The notes under the pieces: generated by a model
What the model was told of the DNA's origin: nothing
Databases searched by the model: none
The model's input: only the letters and a program-made list of their open reading frames with translations
Program-made: the position numbers and the translations under genes
Origin: Patagioenas fasciata
Taxonomy: Eukaryota > Chordata > Aves > Columbiformes > Columbidae
NCBI RefSeq assembly: GCF_037038585.1
Contig: NC_092521.1
Coordinates: forward strand, 106,222,398 to 106,286,397
Length of the DNA: 64,000 bases
Reading direction: 5' to 3'
In this document: positions 13,700 to 24,839 of the stretch, in pieces
Layout of the letters: each line of letters starts with the position of its first letter
How positions within the stretch are numbered: the stretch's first letter is position 1

Positions 13700-16600
13700 C
13701 TTTTATATAGAATACTGAGACCTTCACCCAGGAAAATAGAAATGCATTTTAATAAGAAGACAGAAGAGACTGCAGTGATCAGATGCAGGGCATGACCAAA
13801 AGAGCACACTGACCAGCAATCTGTTTACACACAGCCAGTCCCTGAAATACCTTTATCCCTCTATCTTCTTACACTTGTTCAACCCCCAAACACCTTGATC
13901 CCCCCCTTTCTCTGTCTTCGTTTCCTCTTCAAAAATTTTTATAAAATGTATTGCAGAATCCCAAGATGCTCTTGCCCAGCATCCCATAAGCAGTAACCCT
14001 CCTTGGTCTGTAGGATGATCAGAGAACCTATCCAGTTGATTCCTCTTGATGACTTTCACCACACAATGGAGCTGATCATCCCCCTGTGACAGCCCTGGAA
14101 GGAACCAGATCAGAGTGCACCACTTTCTCTACTTACATTATAAGTGTTTCCTGATTATCATTGTCCCTCTGTGCTCCTGTGTGTGTGTGAAGATCTTATT
14201 TCATAATCTAAAAGTTTAATTGTAAATCATGGGTGAAAAAAAAAAAAAGTTCTAAAATTACGATTTTCTACTTATTAAGGCTAAGTAAATATAATAAAAT
14301 TTTATATTTATTCTGAAATGGCAAACATCATATACTGCTCATGCCTGGACAGTCATATAGCCCACCACTGGCAAAATAACGGCTGATTGATGGGAATGTG
14401 GGTGGAAATAGTGTAGGTGAATGGGACACTCAGCCTGAAAGGCTGTTTGGCTCAAATTGATAAACCTAAAGAAGAAGATAAGCCTGAACTAGATTGAAAA
14501 ATAACCAGGAAATTACCAAGAGACTTTTGGACCAAAGAAGGGGTCATCTCATAAAGAAGTGTAAAAGAGGCATGAAGGTTTGTAATAATGTGGATAGACC
14601 TCTGAGCAGCAAGGACCAGTCAGTTAAAACCCAGTTTTAACAGTGCCAGAAACTGTCCTACCACAGAATGACCTCTCCTAAACTTCCTCTCTGCCTGATG
14701 TCATGATTAAGCTGCATCTGCACTAACACTGTAGGATATACGAAGTTGAGACTTACACCTCATGTGCATGCATATGACATTGTTGGATGTTCTCTTACCA
14801 ACATACAGATTAGTACATTGTGAAAAACACATGGGGTCACATAAAGCTAGAACAACTTCTGAACCACTTTTGAAAGTGGTGGAACCCATGCTCCCAGAAG
14901 AGGTGCTGATGTTCCATGGTCTGTTGAGGAAAAGAAGCATATAATTTTGAAATACATGTGTGTGTGTGTGTCTGGATTGGCATTTTTTAGAATTAGCTAT
15001 AGAGAGTGTTCAGAAATTAGATGTAGATGCACATTTTGTTACTGTCTAGTGTTAGACACATACTGATATTGATCCTTCATAAATAGTTCAATAGATGTTA
15101 TTTAACTACATCATCAATAAACCAAGAAATTCTTCAAACTTCATGTGATTTAAAGATGTGTGAATCGATCAGGTTTTGCCTGTGGCAATCTGCATTTTTT
15201 GAGTTGTTGGGATTATCAAGATTAGCAGAGTTACTTGCACCAACAGATCATGGTCACAGCACATTCAGTAATTGGTTTCTGCTTGTAATTAGGGGATTCT
15301 ATCCATCATCTGACATACATAAAGAACAACGGCATCTTTACAAAATGGCAATTGTAATTAAGTTAATTAGGCATTTCAGATAAGTGTTTCAGTAACACTA
15401 TTTATAACATCACTTCAACAAATTCGCACTTCCTCTGAAATGTTTAAAAGCCAGATCAAATTTACAGGTAAAGTACAGCCCTGAATTCAATCCACTGAGC
15501 ACTGCCTAGATTTCTTGGGTTAACAAGGTTATTCTGACATTCTGTGACAGTACATTTTACACAGGTAATCGTATTTTTAAACACCCTCATCTAAACTCAC
15601 ACATAAAAACACATTTGTCATAGGAAGAGGCTGTCTCTTAATTGTAGAAAGAAAGGGGAGTTACCCCTACCAGTATTTTCTAGCCCTTGGTAAAATCTCT
15701 TTGAGTCTTACTTCCCTCTTGTGCTAAGAATCAACAGTAGGATTTTATGTGGATATTTCTGCAAGAAAAAACAAACAAACAAACAAACAAAAACATATAG
15801 AGTTGCTATTGCCTAAAAATAAAGGGAAAAAGTTTTTTAACAATTAATTGACTTCATTCAGAAGGGCAAAAAGACCAGGCATGCTGATGAGTACACAAAT
15901 TTCTCCTCAGGTCTCAAAGAACAGCATCAAACTTCAACAAAAATTTTACCTTATGTAATAAAAGACATTATCTCACCTTGCTACCTAGTCTATGACTAGG
16001 CTGTCATGACTACAGAACTTTTTATTATTTTGTATCAAGAGGGAAAGCTTAAAATCTAAAGGAAAAAAATATTCTAAATTTTAAAAAAACAGAAAATCAT
16101 TTCAGCCTTGTATTCAAGGTTCATGTCCTCAAAAGATTGAGATTTTTGGTGGATTTTAAAGAAAGTGAGATACTTTAGAGGTGATTTAGAGAAACTAGAA
16201 AATGGTTAAAAGGATTTCCTTTTTTTCTAATGTCCTTAGTCTATAAAAGAAAAGGTTTTGGTCAGGAGGAAATCAAGGCATTTTCCTTTTAGATCCTCAC
16301 TGACAATGCCTGATTGTCTGTGCAAGACAAAACCAAATGATTTTTTAGATATTGGAAGGAAATGCAAGAGTATAGCAGAAAAAGCTAGAAAAGTCTCTCC
16401 AGCAAATCGATTAGGTGAAAGGGAAATGATAACATCTTAGAACTGTTTGCTTCAAAGTTGCTGCACTACTCTAATACAGATATGCACTGAGAGCCCAGGT
16501 TAGCAAGGCTGTTCCTCTAAGCAAAGGAGGCTCACCAAAAATATGTTTTTCACAGCCACTGCTAATTCTGAGAACTCAGTGGGACATCCAACTGCCAGAC

Positions 16601-16860
16601 AAGTCTGCCTGCATTACAAAAAAAGTTGCAGAACTGAGTTCTACAGCAAGAATTTATTTTGATTTAATTTAGGAAAAGTAACAAAAGAATACAAACCGTA
16701 TTTAATGTTATGCATGAAATGCACAGTCTGGTTTTCTTCAGTACAGTTCTACACTATCATTTAGTTGACAGCAAAAGCTGTTTCCTCCTCTTTGAGCTCA
16801 TATATTAACTATAATCAGAAGGAAGACTTTATATTTTTGTGATCTCCAGTGACTGCAGAC
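13700..16860. other. Intergenic stretch, no gene recognised
   Basis: No recognisable coding or repeat family was seen beyond small simple repeats: an A run at 14237, a TG run near 14958, and (CAAA)n near 15770. Open frames here are under 80 codons and have no recognisable content. Confidence 0.5.
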
Positions 16861-16862
16861 TC

Positions 16863-17130
16863 ACACAATCATAGAATCACAGAACGGCTGAGGTTAGAAG
16901 AGATCACTGGAGGTCATCTGGTCAAGCAGGACCACCTAGATCTGGTTACCCAAAACAGTGGCTTTTGAATATCCCTGGGGATGGAGATTCCACTGCCACT
17001 TTGGGAAACCCGTGAAAGTGCTCCACTACCCTCAAAGTGAAGAAGCGTCTTCTGATGTCCAGAGGAACCTCCCATGTTTCACTTTGTTGCCATTGCCTCT
17101 GGTGCTGTTACTGAGCACCACTGAAAATCA
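16863..17130 (-). mobile_element. CR1 LINE, 3'-terminal segment
   Basis: The sequence begins with the CR1 3' tail read from the minus strand (ATCATAGAATCACAGAACGG) and continues through the CR1 3' UTR block (GAATATCCCTGGGGATGGAG, GAAGCGTCTTCTGATGTCCA, CCATTGCCTCTGGTGCTGTT). It directly abuts a CR1 segment in the opposite orientation. Confidence 0.88.
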
Positions 17131-17360
17131 TTGCAGAGAAAAGGACTTCAGAGTTTTGGTTGACAACAGGTTGACCACAAGTTCGTAATTTGCCCTTAAG
17201 GCAAATGGTATCCCGGGGTGCATTAAGAAAAGTGTGACCAGCAGGTCGAGGGAGGTTATCCTCCCCCTCTACTCTGCCCTGGCAAGGCCAGATCTGGAGT
17301 ACTGCATCTAGTTCTGGGCTCCCCAGTTTAAGAAACACAAGGAATTACTGGAGGGAGTCC
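17131..17360 (+). mobile_element. CR1 LINE, inverted internal segment
   Basis: This segment reads as CR1 ORF2 on the plus strand: LVDNRLTTSS, then [28 protein letters not shown] and FWAPQFKKHKELLEGVQQQA, with small frame breaks. In a normal CR1 it would sit between the flanking minus-strand pieces, so it looks like an inversion within one element. Confidence 0.85.
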
Positions 17361-17755
17361 AGCAGCAGGCTGGTGCATGAGGTTTTCTCCAAGGTACAGG
17401 ACTTTGCACTTCTCCTTGCTGAGCTTCCTGAGGTTCCTGTCAGCCCATATCTCCAGCCTATTGATGTGTTGGATGGCAGCATGAGAATGTGGACTATCAA
17501 CTACTCCTCCCAGCTTTTTGTAATTGGAAAACTTGCTGAGTGTACACCCTGTCCCATAATGCAGATCACTGATGAAGATGTTAAACAGGACTGCACCCAG
17601 TACGGACCCCCACCATTCAGAGTACACTGCCAGTTACAGGCATCCAGCTAGACTTTGCACCACTTATTGCCACTCTGCAGGCCCAGCCATTCAGTCAGTT
17701 TTCAATGCACCTCAATGTCTGTTCATCCAGGTCCTGTGGCAACAGCTTGAGGGGC
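17361..17755 (-). mobile_element. CR1 LINE, upstream RT segment
   Basis: The minus-strand translation gives GSVLGAVLFNIFISDLHYGT followed by CTLSKFSNYKKLGGVVDSPH and LEKIWAD/NLRKLSKEKCKVLYLG-like sequence, which is the CR1 reverse transcriptase region. The usual ADD catalytic motif is degraded to SNYK. The segment ends abruptly at about 17755, where ERV-L internal sequence begins. Confidence 0.87.
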
Positions 17756-18655
17756 TATGAGGGTCTTAATGGAGACAGTTTCAAAGGCCCAGTAGGCAAT
17801 GGGGCAGAAACAAGTGAATTAGAAGGTGGTGAAGCCAGGCAGCTGGGATCTCTGTCAAAAGATTCCACCATTGATGGGGCAATTTCAAGAGAGTCTAATG
17901 CCGCTACTCTCTGGACCCGACTCCTGGCAGCTATGAAAGTCAGATTTCCCTACAAGGAAGATTGTATATCCAAGTTAGGGAAATGGAATACTATGGAGAG
18001 AGGTATTCAGTTCCTGAGAGAATTAGCTGTGCGAGAGATCATCTATTTTGGACCAAACAGCCAAGAGGGGACAGACCCAGATAGAATCAATTGTACACGA
18101 CCTCTGCGACGCAGATTTGTACAAAGTGCACCACCTGCAAATACTAAGTCATTAGCAGGAATGGTCTGGTCATCTGGAGGTGTACAAGATATTACTGAAG
18201 TGATTGAGCAGCTCCGGGACTTTGAGGACAGCCTTGCTGGTTCTCTACAGGCTTGTGTCTCTGCTGTGGAGAAACTGTGTGAAAAATCTGATGACCGGTT
18301 TGAAAAGCTGTTGCAAGAAATCAAAGAACTCAGAGAAAACACATACCATTCATGACCTGCATGAACCTATGTTTCAGCTATTAGGAAAAGGCGTTTCCAA
18401 TCTCGAGAGAGAGGACAGAGGCAGCCCACAAAAAGAGGTTCACTGTGGTTCTTCCTACATGAGCAGGGAGAAAACATGAATAAGTGGCATGGAAGACCTA
18501 CCTCAGAACTTCAAGAATGAGTACGTGAGATAAAAGAAAAAACTTCTAGGAAGGTGGCTGCTCCAGTTTACAAAAGGAGCAGAAGAGATTCTGATGCTCT
18601 TGAAGGAACCTCTAATTCACACCCAGAGACTGTGCAAAACAGGAATTAGAGGTGC
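17756..18655 (+). pseudogene. gag: ERV-L gag remnant
   Basis: An open frame reaching a TGA at 18353-18355 encodes about 200 residues of class III Gag. It has a helical central part (WTRLLAAMKVRFPYKEDC, FLRELAVREIIYFGP) and a C-terminal coiled-coil-like stretch (QLRDFEDSLAGSLQACVSAV). After the stop, more gag-like sequence is readable in other frames to about 18655 (LWFFLHEQGE). The N-terminus is missing, since the frame runs back into CR1. No intact zinc knuckle is visible. The assignment rests mainly on position upstream of the protease. Confidence 0.7.
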
Positions 18656-18670
18656 CCTGCCTCCAGCCAG

Positions 18671-19153
18671 GTGGAGGAAAGGGATAACAGAGTTTATTGG
18701 ACTGTACAAATACTATGGCCTGGTACAACACAACCCCAGGAGTACAAAGCTTTAGTGGACACTGGTGCTCAGTGCACAATAATTCCTTCTAATTATAAAG
18801 GAACACAATCCATCAATATTGTTGGAGTGACTGGGGGATCCCAGGAGCTGACTGTTGTAGAGGCTGAAATGAGCCTTACTGGAAAAAACTGACAAAAGCA
18901 TCCCATTGTGACTGGTCCAGATGCTCCGTGCATCCTTGGCATAGACTACCTCAAGAGAGGGTATTTTAAGGACCCAAAAGGGTATAGGTGAGCATTTGGT
19001 ATAGCAGCTGTGGACACTGAGAAAATTGAACAGCTGTCTGATTTGCCTGGTCTTTCAGATGATCCTTCTGTTGTAGGACTGCTGATGGTTGATGATCAAC
19101 AGGTGCCAGTTGCTACCACGACGGTGCATTGCTGGCAATATCGCACCAATTGA
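18671..19153 (+). pseudogene. pro: ERV-L protease and PR-RT linker, broken
   Basis: The aspartic protease active-site motif LVDTGAQCTIIPS is visible near 18749-18790, followed by IVGVTGGSQ and, further on, CILGIDYL. These are the usual landmarks of a retroviral protease. The frame is interrupted by TGA codons at 18890-18892, 18989-18991 and 19151-19153, all in the same frame, so no full protease can be made. The same frame continues directly into the reverse transcriptase. Confidence 0.85.
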
Positions 19154-20168
19154 GACTCTTTGATTCCTATCCAGAAATTGATCCGTCAATTCGAAAGCCA
19201 GGGTGTGATCAGTAAGACTTGCTCACCTTTTAACAGCCCAATCTGGCCAGTGCGTAAGTCTAGTGACGAGTGGAGGCTAACTGTAGACTATCGTGGCCTG
19301 AATGAAGTTACGCCACCACTGAATGCTGCTGTGCCTGACATGGTAGAACTGCAACTTGAACTGGAGTCAAAGGCAGTCAAGTGGTATGCTACAATTTACA
19401 TTGCTAATGCATTTTTCCCTATTCCTGTAGCAGCAGAGTGCAGGCCGCAGCTTGCTTTCACCTGGAGGGGCATCCAGTACACGTGGAATCGATTGCCCCA
19501 GGGGTGGAAACACAGTCCTACCATCTTCCATGGACTGATCCAGACCACGCTGGAGCAAGGTAAAGCTCCAGAACACTTGCAATATATTGATGACATCATC
19601 GTACGGGGCGACACAGCAAAAGAAGTCTTCGACAAAGGTGAGAGGTTTTGCCATAAAATGAAGCAAGGTCAAGGGACCTGCACAAGAGATCCAGTTTTTA
19701 GGAATAAAATGGCAAGATGGCCGTCATCAGATCCCAATGGATGTGGTCAACAAAATTGCAGCAATGTCTCCACCTACTAATAAAAAGGAGACACAGACTT
19801 TCTTGGGTGTTGTAGGTTTTTGGAGAATGCATATTCCTGACTACAGCCAGATTGTGAGCCCTCTCTATCGAGTGACTCATAAAAAGAACCAGTTTGAGTG
19901 GGGCCCTGAACAACAACAAGCCTTTGAACAAATTAAGTGTGAGATAACTCATGCGGTGGCCCTCGGACCAGTTTGGACTGGACTAGATGTTAAAAATGTG
20001 CTCTACACCACAGACAGAGATAGTGGACTTACCTGGAGCCTCTGGCAGAAAGCACCAGGAGAAACCCGAGGTCGACCCTTAGGTTTTTGGAGTCGAGGAT
20101 ACAAGGGATCTGAGGTCAACTATACTCCAACTGAAAAAGAGATACTAGCAGCATATGAAGGAGTTTGA
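19154..20168 (+). pseudogene. pol: ERV-L reverse transcriptase, broken
   Basis: Reverse transcriptase motifs appear in order: WRLTVDYRGLNEV near 19273, LPQGWKHSPTIF near 19494, and the catalytic YIDD box (EHLQYIDDIIV) near 19580. The first catalytic aspartate is lost, because the motif region reads ATIYIANAFF. The reading frame changes between about 19620 and 19665, with a TGA at 19659-19661 in the second frame. The thumb/connection part (GVVGFWRMHIPDYSQIVSPL) continues in that second frame until TGA at 20166-20168. The enzyme is therefore inactive both by frame and by residue. Confidence 0.9.
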
Positions 20169-20677
20169 GCTGCTTCAGAAGTGATCGGTACTGAAGCACA
20201 GCTCCTCCTGGCACCTCGACTGCCAGTGCTGAGCTGTTCAAAGCAACGGTTCCCTCTCCACATCATGCAACTGAAGTTACGTGGAGTAAATGGATTGCAC
20301 TGATCATGCAACGAGCTTGAACTGGAAGTCCCAGTCGCCCAGGGATCTTAGAAGTGGTTACAGACTGGCCACAAAGCAAAGACTTTGGGATGTCTCCAGA
20401 TGAGAAGGAAGTAACATGTGCTGAAGAAGCACCACCATATAATACGCTTTCAGAGACTGATAAGCAGTATGCACTGTTCAGAGATGGATCCTGCCGTCTT
20501 GTAGGAAAACATAGAAGGTAGAAAGCTGCTGTGTGGAGTCCCACACGACAAGTTACAGAAGCCACTGAAGGACAAGGTGAATCTAGTCAATTTGCAGAAG
20601 TGAAAGCCATCCAGCTGGCTTTGGACATTGCTGAACGAGAGAAGTGGCCAATACTTTATTTCTGTACTGACTCATGA
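20169..20677 (+). pseudogene. pol: ERV-L RNase H region, heavily decayed
   Basis: This part joins reverse transcriptase to integrase. Short recognisable pieces remain (FRDGSC near 20479, SQFAEVKAIQLALDIAEREK near 20590), but stops occur in all frames, for example TGA at 20675-20677 directly before the long integrase frame. The DGS and later D/E positions suggest the RNase H fold. Confidence 0.75.
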
Positions 20678-21811
20678 ATGGTAGCAAATGCCTTGTGGGG
20701 GTGGCTACAGCAATGGAAGAAAAGCAACTGGCAGCGCAGAGGTAAACCCATTTGGGCTGCCACACTGTGGCAAGACATTGCTGCTCGGCTAGAGAGCCTG
20801 CCTGTGAAAGTTCGTCATGTAGATGCTCATGTGCCTAAAAGTCGAGCCACCGAGGAACATCTAAACAACCAACAAGCGGATCAAGCTGCTAAGATTAAAG
20901 TAGCTGAGGTGGACTTGGACTGGCAACACAAAGGTGAACTTTTCCTAGCTCGGTGGGCCCATGATGCTTCAGGACATCAAGGTAGACATGCAACATATAA
21001 ATGGGTTCGCAATCGAGGGGTGAATTTAACTATGGACACTATTTCACAGGTTATTCAGGAATGTGAAACTTGCGCCGAAATCAAACAAGCGAAACGATTA
21101 AAGCCTGTATGGTATGGGAGGCGATGGTTAAAGTATAAGTATGGAGAAGCTTGGCAGATTGATTATATTACACTTCCACAAACACATCAAGGTAAACGTT
21201 ATGTACTTACAATGGTGGAAGCAATCACTGGATGGTTGGAAACATATGCCGTACCTCATGCTACAGCCCGAAATACTATCTTGGGCCTCGAAAAGCAAGT
21301 CCTTTGGCGACACGGTACGCCAGAAAGAATTGAAACTGACAATGGTACTCACTTCAAAAACAGTATTATAGACAATTGGGCCAAAGAACATGGTATTGAG
21401 TGGGTATATCATATTCCATATCATGCACCAGCCTCTGGGAAAATTGAAAGGTACAATGGTTTGTTAAAAACTACACTAAAAGCACTTGGTGGTGGAACCT
21501 TTAAAAACTGGGATTCACATTTAGCAAAAGCCACTTGGTTGGTCAACATTAGGGGATCAACCAATCGAGCTGGGCCTGCCCCATCAGAAATTCTTCGTAC
21601 TGTAGAAGGAGATAAAGTCCCTGTAGTACACGTGAAAAGTATGTTAGGAAAGGCAGTCTGGGTTACTCCTGCCTCAGGCAAAGGCAAGCCCATTCATGGG
21701 ATTGTTTTTGCCCAGGGACCTGGCAGCACCTGGTGGGTGATGCTTAAGAATGGAGAAGTTCGGTGTGTACCTCAAGGGAATTTGACTTTAGGTGAAAATA
21801 TGCAATACTGA
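20678..21811 (+). CDS. pol: ERV-L RNase H tail plus integrase, uninterrupted 377-codon frame
   Basis: The frame starts after an in-frame stop and is then open for 377 codons. It covers the end of RNase H (ALWGWLQQWKK, VRHVDAHVPKSRA), the zinc-binding HHCC domain (HDASGHQGRH with CETCAEIKQ), and the core domain with the three catalytic acids: D in WQIDYITLP, D in ETDNGTHF, E in GKIERYNGL. A C-terminal domain ends at GNLTLGENMQY. The spacing from the second D to E is about 35 residues, as expected for retroviral integrases. It is the best preserved part of the provirus. With no gag, protease or RT frame intact it is most likely just less decayed, although an open frame this long is noted as a finding. 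Confidence 0.92.
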   Translation: MVANALWGWLQQWKKSNWQRRGKPIWAATLWQDIAARLESLPVKVRHVDAHVPKSRATEEHLNNQQADQAAKIKVAEVDLDWQHKGELFLARWAHDASGHQGRHATYKWVRNRGVNLTMDTISQVIQECETCAEIKQAKRLKPVWYGRRWLKYKYGEAWQIDYITLPQTHQGKRYVLTMVEAITGWLETYAVPHATARNTILGLEKQVLWRHGTPERIETDNGTHFKNSIIDNWAKEHGIEWVYHIPYHAPASGKIERYNGLLKTTLKALGGGTFKNWDSHLAKATWLVNIRGSTNRAGPAPSEILRTVEGDKVPVVHVKSMLGKAVWVTPASGKGKPIHGIVFAQGPGSTWWVMLKNGEVRCVPQGNLTLGENMQY

Positions 21812-22071
21812 ACTGCATGATGTGAATTGCCATACTAATGGTGTTTAATAAGCGTCTTTCAGATCAAGACAGTGATGATGAAACCAGAGCTAGCTTCTTC
21901 GAGTGGCGCCTGACAACTTCTTTGAAGTTGATGTCTTTGACCCACGAACAGTGGTCATGAGATGCACTTGTACCATTTTTCCTGTCCTGGGAGACTGTTG
22001 TGACAAAATGAACTTAATGAACTTTTCAAAGGATGGTCCACTGATTAAGATTAATTACTCCTGTGTATATA

Positions 22072-22125
<54 letters not shown>

Positions 22126-22208
22126 AGTAGTGATTAATTAGATTGTATTGATAGATTGTATTAATAAGGTTTAAGTGTTCAGTGAATGGCATATTATAAG
22201 GGGTGGAA
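21812..22208 (+). other. ERV-L 3' internal region, microsatellite and polypurine tract
   Basis: No env or dUTPase frame is visible between the integrase stop and the LTR. A TG/TA microsatellite lies at 22063-22125 and may have expanded after insertion. The purine tract AAGGGGTGGAA directly precedes the LTR and fits the primer site for plus-strand synthesis. Confidence 0.75.
22063..22125. repeat. TG/TA dinucleotide microsatellite
   Basis: A run of about 60 bases changes from TGTG to uninterrupted TATA, with one TG interruption. It lies inside the ERV-L 3' internal region. Confidence 0.95.
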
Positions 22209-22877
22209 TGTCCTGGTTTTGTTAAAAAACAAATTTCTCTTTTAGTGAATTTGCCTGTCATCTAAAGCCTTCATATTAGCTGCATTTTCCTGGAGAACCA
22301 GATACATGTTTTGGTTAAACCTAGCAATGGAATGCAAACTTATTGATAAGCATGGATGGACATCTCGAGAGAGGGGCAACGAGAAACTGGTGACTGAGAA
22401 ACTGGTGACCAAGGAACTGACCAACTGTGTATAACATTCCATTCACATGAATACTTCAAGTAAAAGTGGGAGATCAAAAGGATCTTGTCCCTTTTCCCTT
22501 TTTCCTCATGGCCGACATTAGGAGAGGACCTTGCTAATCGTCCCTGAGAACTGAGGCCTAGTGACAGACTGAATCCAGCTCCGGTTGGCTGCGGAGTCCA
22601 ATCCAGGACTTTGGGTGCTGGTTCTGCAGTTGCTGAGACTTTCAAGATTGGTTTTGTATATTTTGTATTATTTTCTCTATTCTTATTAGTAGCATTAGTA
22701 AAACATTTTTAATTTTTCCAACTCTCTTCTCTCTGTCCTTCTTTCCCTCCCGACTGCCTGTCCTTAGTGGGAAGTGGGGAGAGGAAGGGTCAAAAGGGGG
22801 AAGGGTGGGGGGAGAGAGGAGGTTAACAGTACATCTGCCAGGGTTTTATTGTCATCCCGCAATCTAAACCCTCGACA
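22209..22877 (+). repeat. ERV-L 3' LTR (669 bp)
   Basis: The LTR begins TGTCCTGGTTTTG right after the polypurine tract and ends CCCTCGACA, with the TGTC and GACA ends inverted as expected. The part before the end is CT-rich then G/A-rich (22720-22815), as in other avian ERV-L LTRs. The 5' partner LTR is absent, so a target duplication cannot be checked. The bases following the LTR are CTTTG. Confidence 0.85.
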
Positions 22878-23340
22878 CTTTGTTACCTATAAACTTATAG
22901 AAGATCTTCTTGTTGCCTTCGACATCCCCCACCAGTTCAGTTCCAGGTGGGCTTTGATTTTCCTAAACTCATCTCTGCATGCTCAATGTTTCTCTGTTTC
23001 ACTCAAGTTACTTGTCTCTGCTTCCACCTTCTGTATGCTTCATTTTGTGTTTGATTTTGCCAGAAGTTCCTTGTTCATCCATGTAAGCCTCCCGGCATTT
23101 TTGCCTGACTTCCTACTCATTGGCATGAAACACTCTGGAGCTTGGCAGAGGTGATGGTTGAATGTTAACCAACTTTCTTTGAAGAGACCAAAGTCTGCTC
23201 TCCTAAAGTCTAGTGTTATGATCCTGCTTTCTGCCCTGCTCCCTCTTCTCAGGATCCCAAACTCCACTATCTCATGGTCACTATGCTTTTCTCTATAGCT
23301 CCTTTTATCTGCTCTACTGGACATCAGATTTCAGGAAAAG
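22878..23340 (-). mobile_element. CR1 LINE fragment (5' part)
   Basis: Minus-strand CR1 sequence upstream of the RT region is recognisable from CTTCTTGTTGCCTTCGACAT, CATGCTCAATGTTTCTCTGT, AAGTTCCTTGTTCATCCATG and AAGTCTGCTCTCCTAAAGTC. It begins immediately after the LTR and is decayed, with no long frame. Confidence 0.75.
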
Positions 23341-24835
23341 TCTTCCAAAATCTTCCAAAGAGAGTTCTTCTGATGGCCAACTGCATGTACATGTATACAA
23401 GTACAGCCCTGGGAACCCTGATAGGAACAATCTCAAAAATATGACCTCAGAGTATCTGTTCATAATAAGTCAGAGACAAAAAAATGACATAAATGTTCTG
23501 AAAGCAGCATAGTGTACCTCAACTTGCGGACAAGACCTCCCAAAAGTATAGCTCAACAGACATAGTAAAAATGTGAAAAAATGGTATGCAATTAACTGAG
23601 ATTGATATAGGTCCTGGTGATTATGAAAGGTGTACTTGGGCTATGGTCCAATCTGATACTGGCTATTTAATAATGAAGAATTAAACTCAGAGGGAGTTTA
23701 AGATTATATTATTACATGCTTTTCCCAGAACTACTGATTCACTGAAACAATAGAAATCCAAGGGGACAGATCCAGCTATGACTCTCAGGTGGTATGTTTA
23801 TACACCCACTGTACACTCAACCCTTGCCAAAGAGACAAGACCTAAACAAATCTCAGGCAGCACTGGTACTAGGTGAGAAAAAGCATAATTCATTAATCCT
23901 GTCAGATTTCCTGTTTCCCTGTTTGAAAAGGGCAAGGAACTGACTTTAAATGAAACTGGGAGTGAGAAGTCTTAAGGCTCACTGTTTTTAATTTAATCAC
24001 TGAATCACTTGACCCTCATACTGAAGAAGAAACTATAAAATATCTATTTAACCTGTTAAAGATATTGATTGAATGAAAAAATGAATGAATTAAAAAATCC
24101 TGTAGTCCAGTAAAACGTAGTGCACCTGAAATGACAGTATCTAAGTACAAGACAAATGCAGACATAGAAATGACAACCTACTTCAGAAAATGTGAACATT
24201 TAATCTCATTAGCCTTCCCAGGCTATCTTAACCATTATCATAAGATTACCACTGACCATAGAGAATTTCATACTGGGCTCTGGGGAACTAAATTTAAACT
24301 ATATTGGGGAAAATGACCAACAAATTCAATTTTTAGTTATGTATAACTTCAAGTATCTCTTTCTGATACACAAAGCAATGCTAAGGAATAAAAAGAAAAC
24401 TGAATACCTGAACATTACACTGTGTAGTTCTCACATTATTAGATTCTGTTAAGAGAAATCTAGTTAGCTCCGAGACAGCAGCTGAGTTCAGTTAAGGAGA
24501 TTATTTGCTTCAGGGACCACTGTCATAGGCAATGTGAACGACAGTGTTGCTGGACTGTTTCTTTGCACAGTTCTCAACAGTATTTGAGAAGACCTTGTGC
24601 CTTCACATCTCCTTACATACCACACACACAGTGTTTCCTATACAAACCCAATTTCCAGAGGCCTAAGTAGACTTTTAATCACTCAGGAGTAAACTAATCA
24701 GTGTGAGTGGTTGAATGGAGCTCTAAAAACTCAAATCTCCTTCCTGCTGTCAAGAGGCTGGAAAAGATGGTAGTCAAAACAGGCTCCTGAGCCAGTGTTA
24801 AACATTTAGCTCTTTAAGTACCTCAGATGAGTCCC
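23341..24835. other. Intergenic stretch, no gene recognised
   Basis: AT-rich sequence between CR1 clusters. Only short open frames without recognisable content were seen. Confidence 0.5.
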
Positions 24836-24839
24836 ATCA

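Larger units (their letters stand above)
17756..22877 (+). mobile_element. ERV-L (class III) endogenous retrovirus, 5'-truncated, with 3' LTR
   Basis: This is one provirus on the plus strand: gag remnant, protease, reverse transcriptase, RNase H, integrase, polypurine tract and 3' LTR in the standard order. No 5' LTR or primer-binding site is present, because the body starts inside gag right against a CR1 fragment. No env-like frame lies between the integrase stop and the LTR, as expected for ERV-L. At least six in-frame stops and one frame change disable it. The CR1 pieces on both sides have the same (minus) orientation, which suggests insertion into a CR1-rich locus followed by a deletion at the 5' side. 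Confidence 0.93.

Noticed and set aside
21812-22208. A hidden env gene in the ERV
   Set aside because: The interval is under 400 bases, has stops in all frames and contains a microsatellite. ERV-L elements normally lack env.
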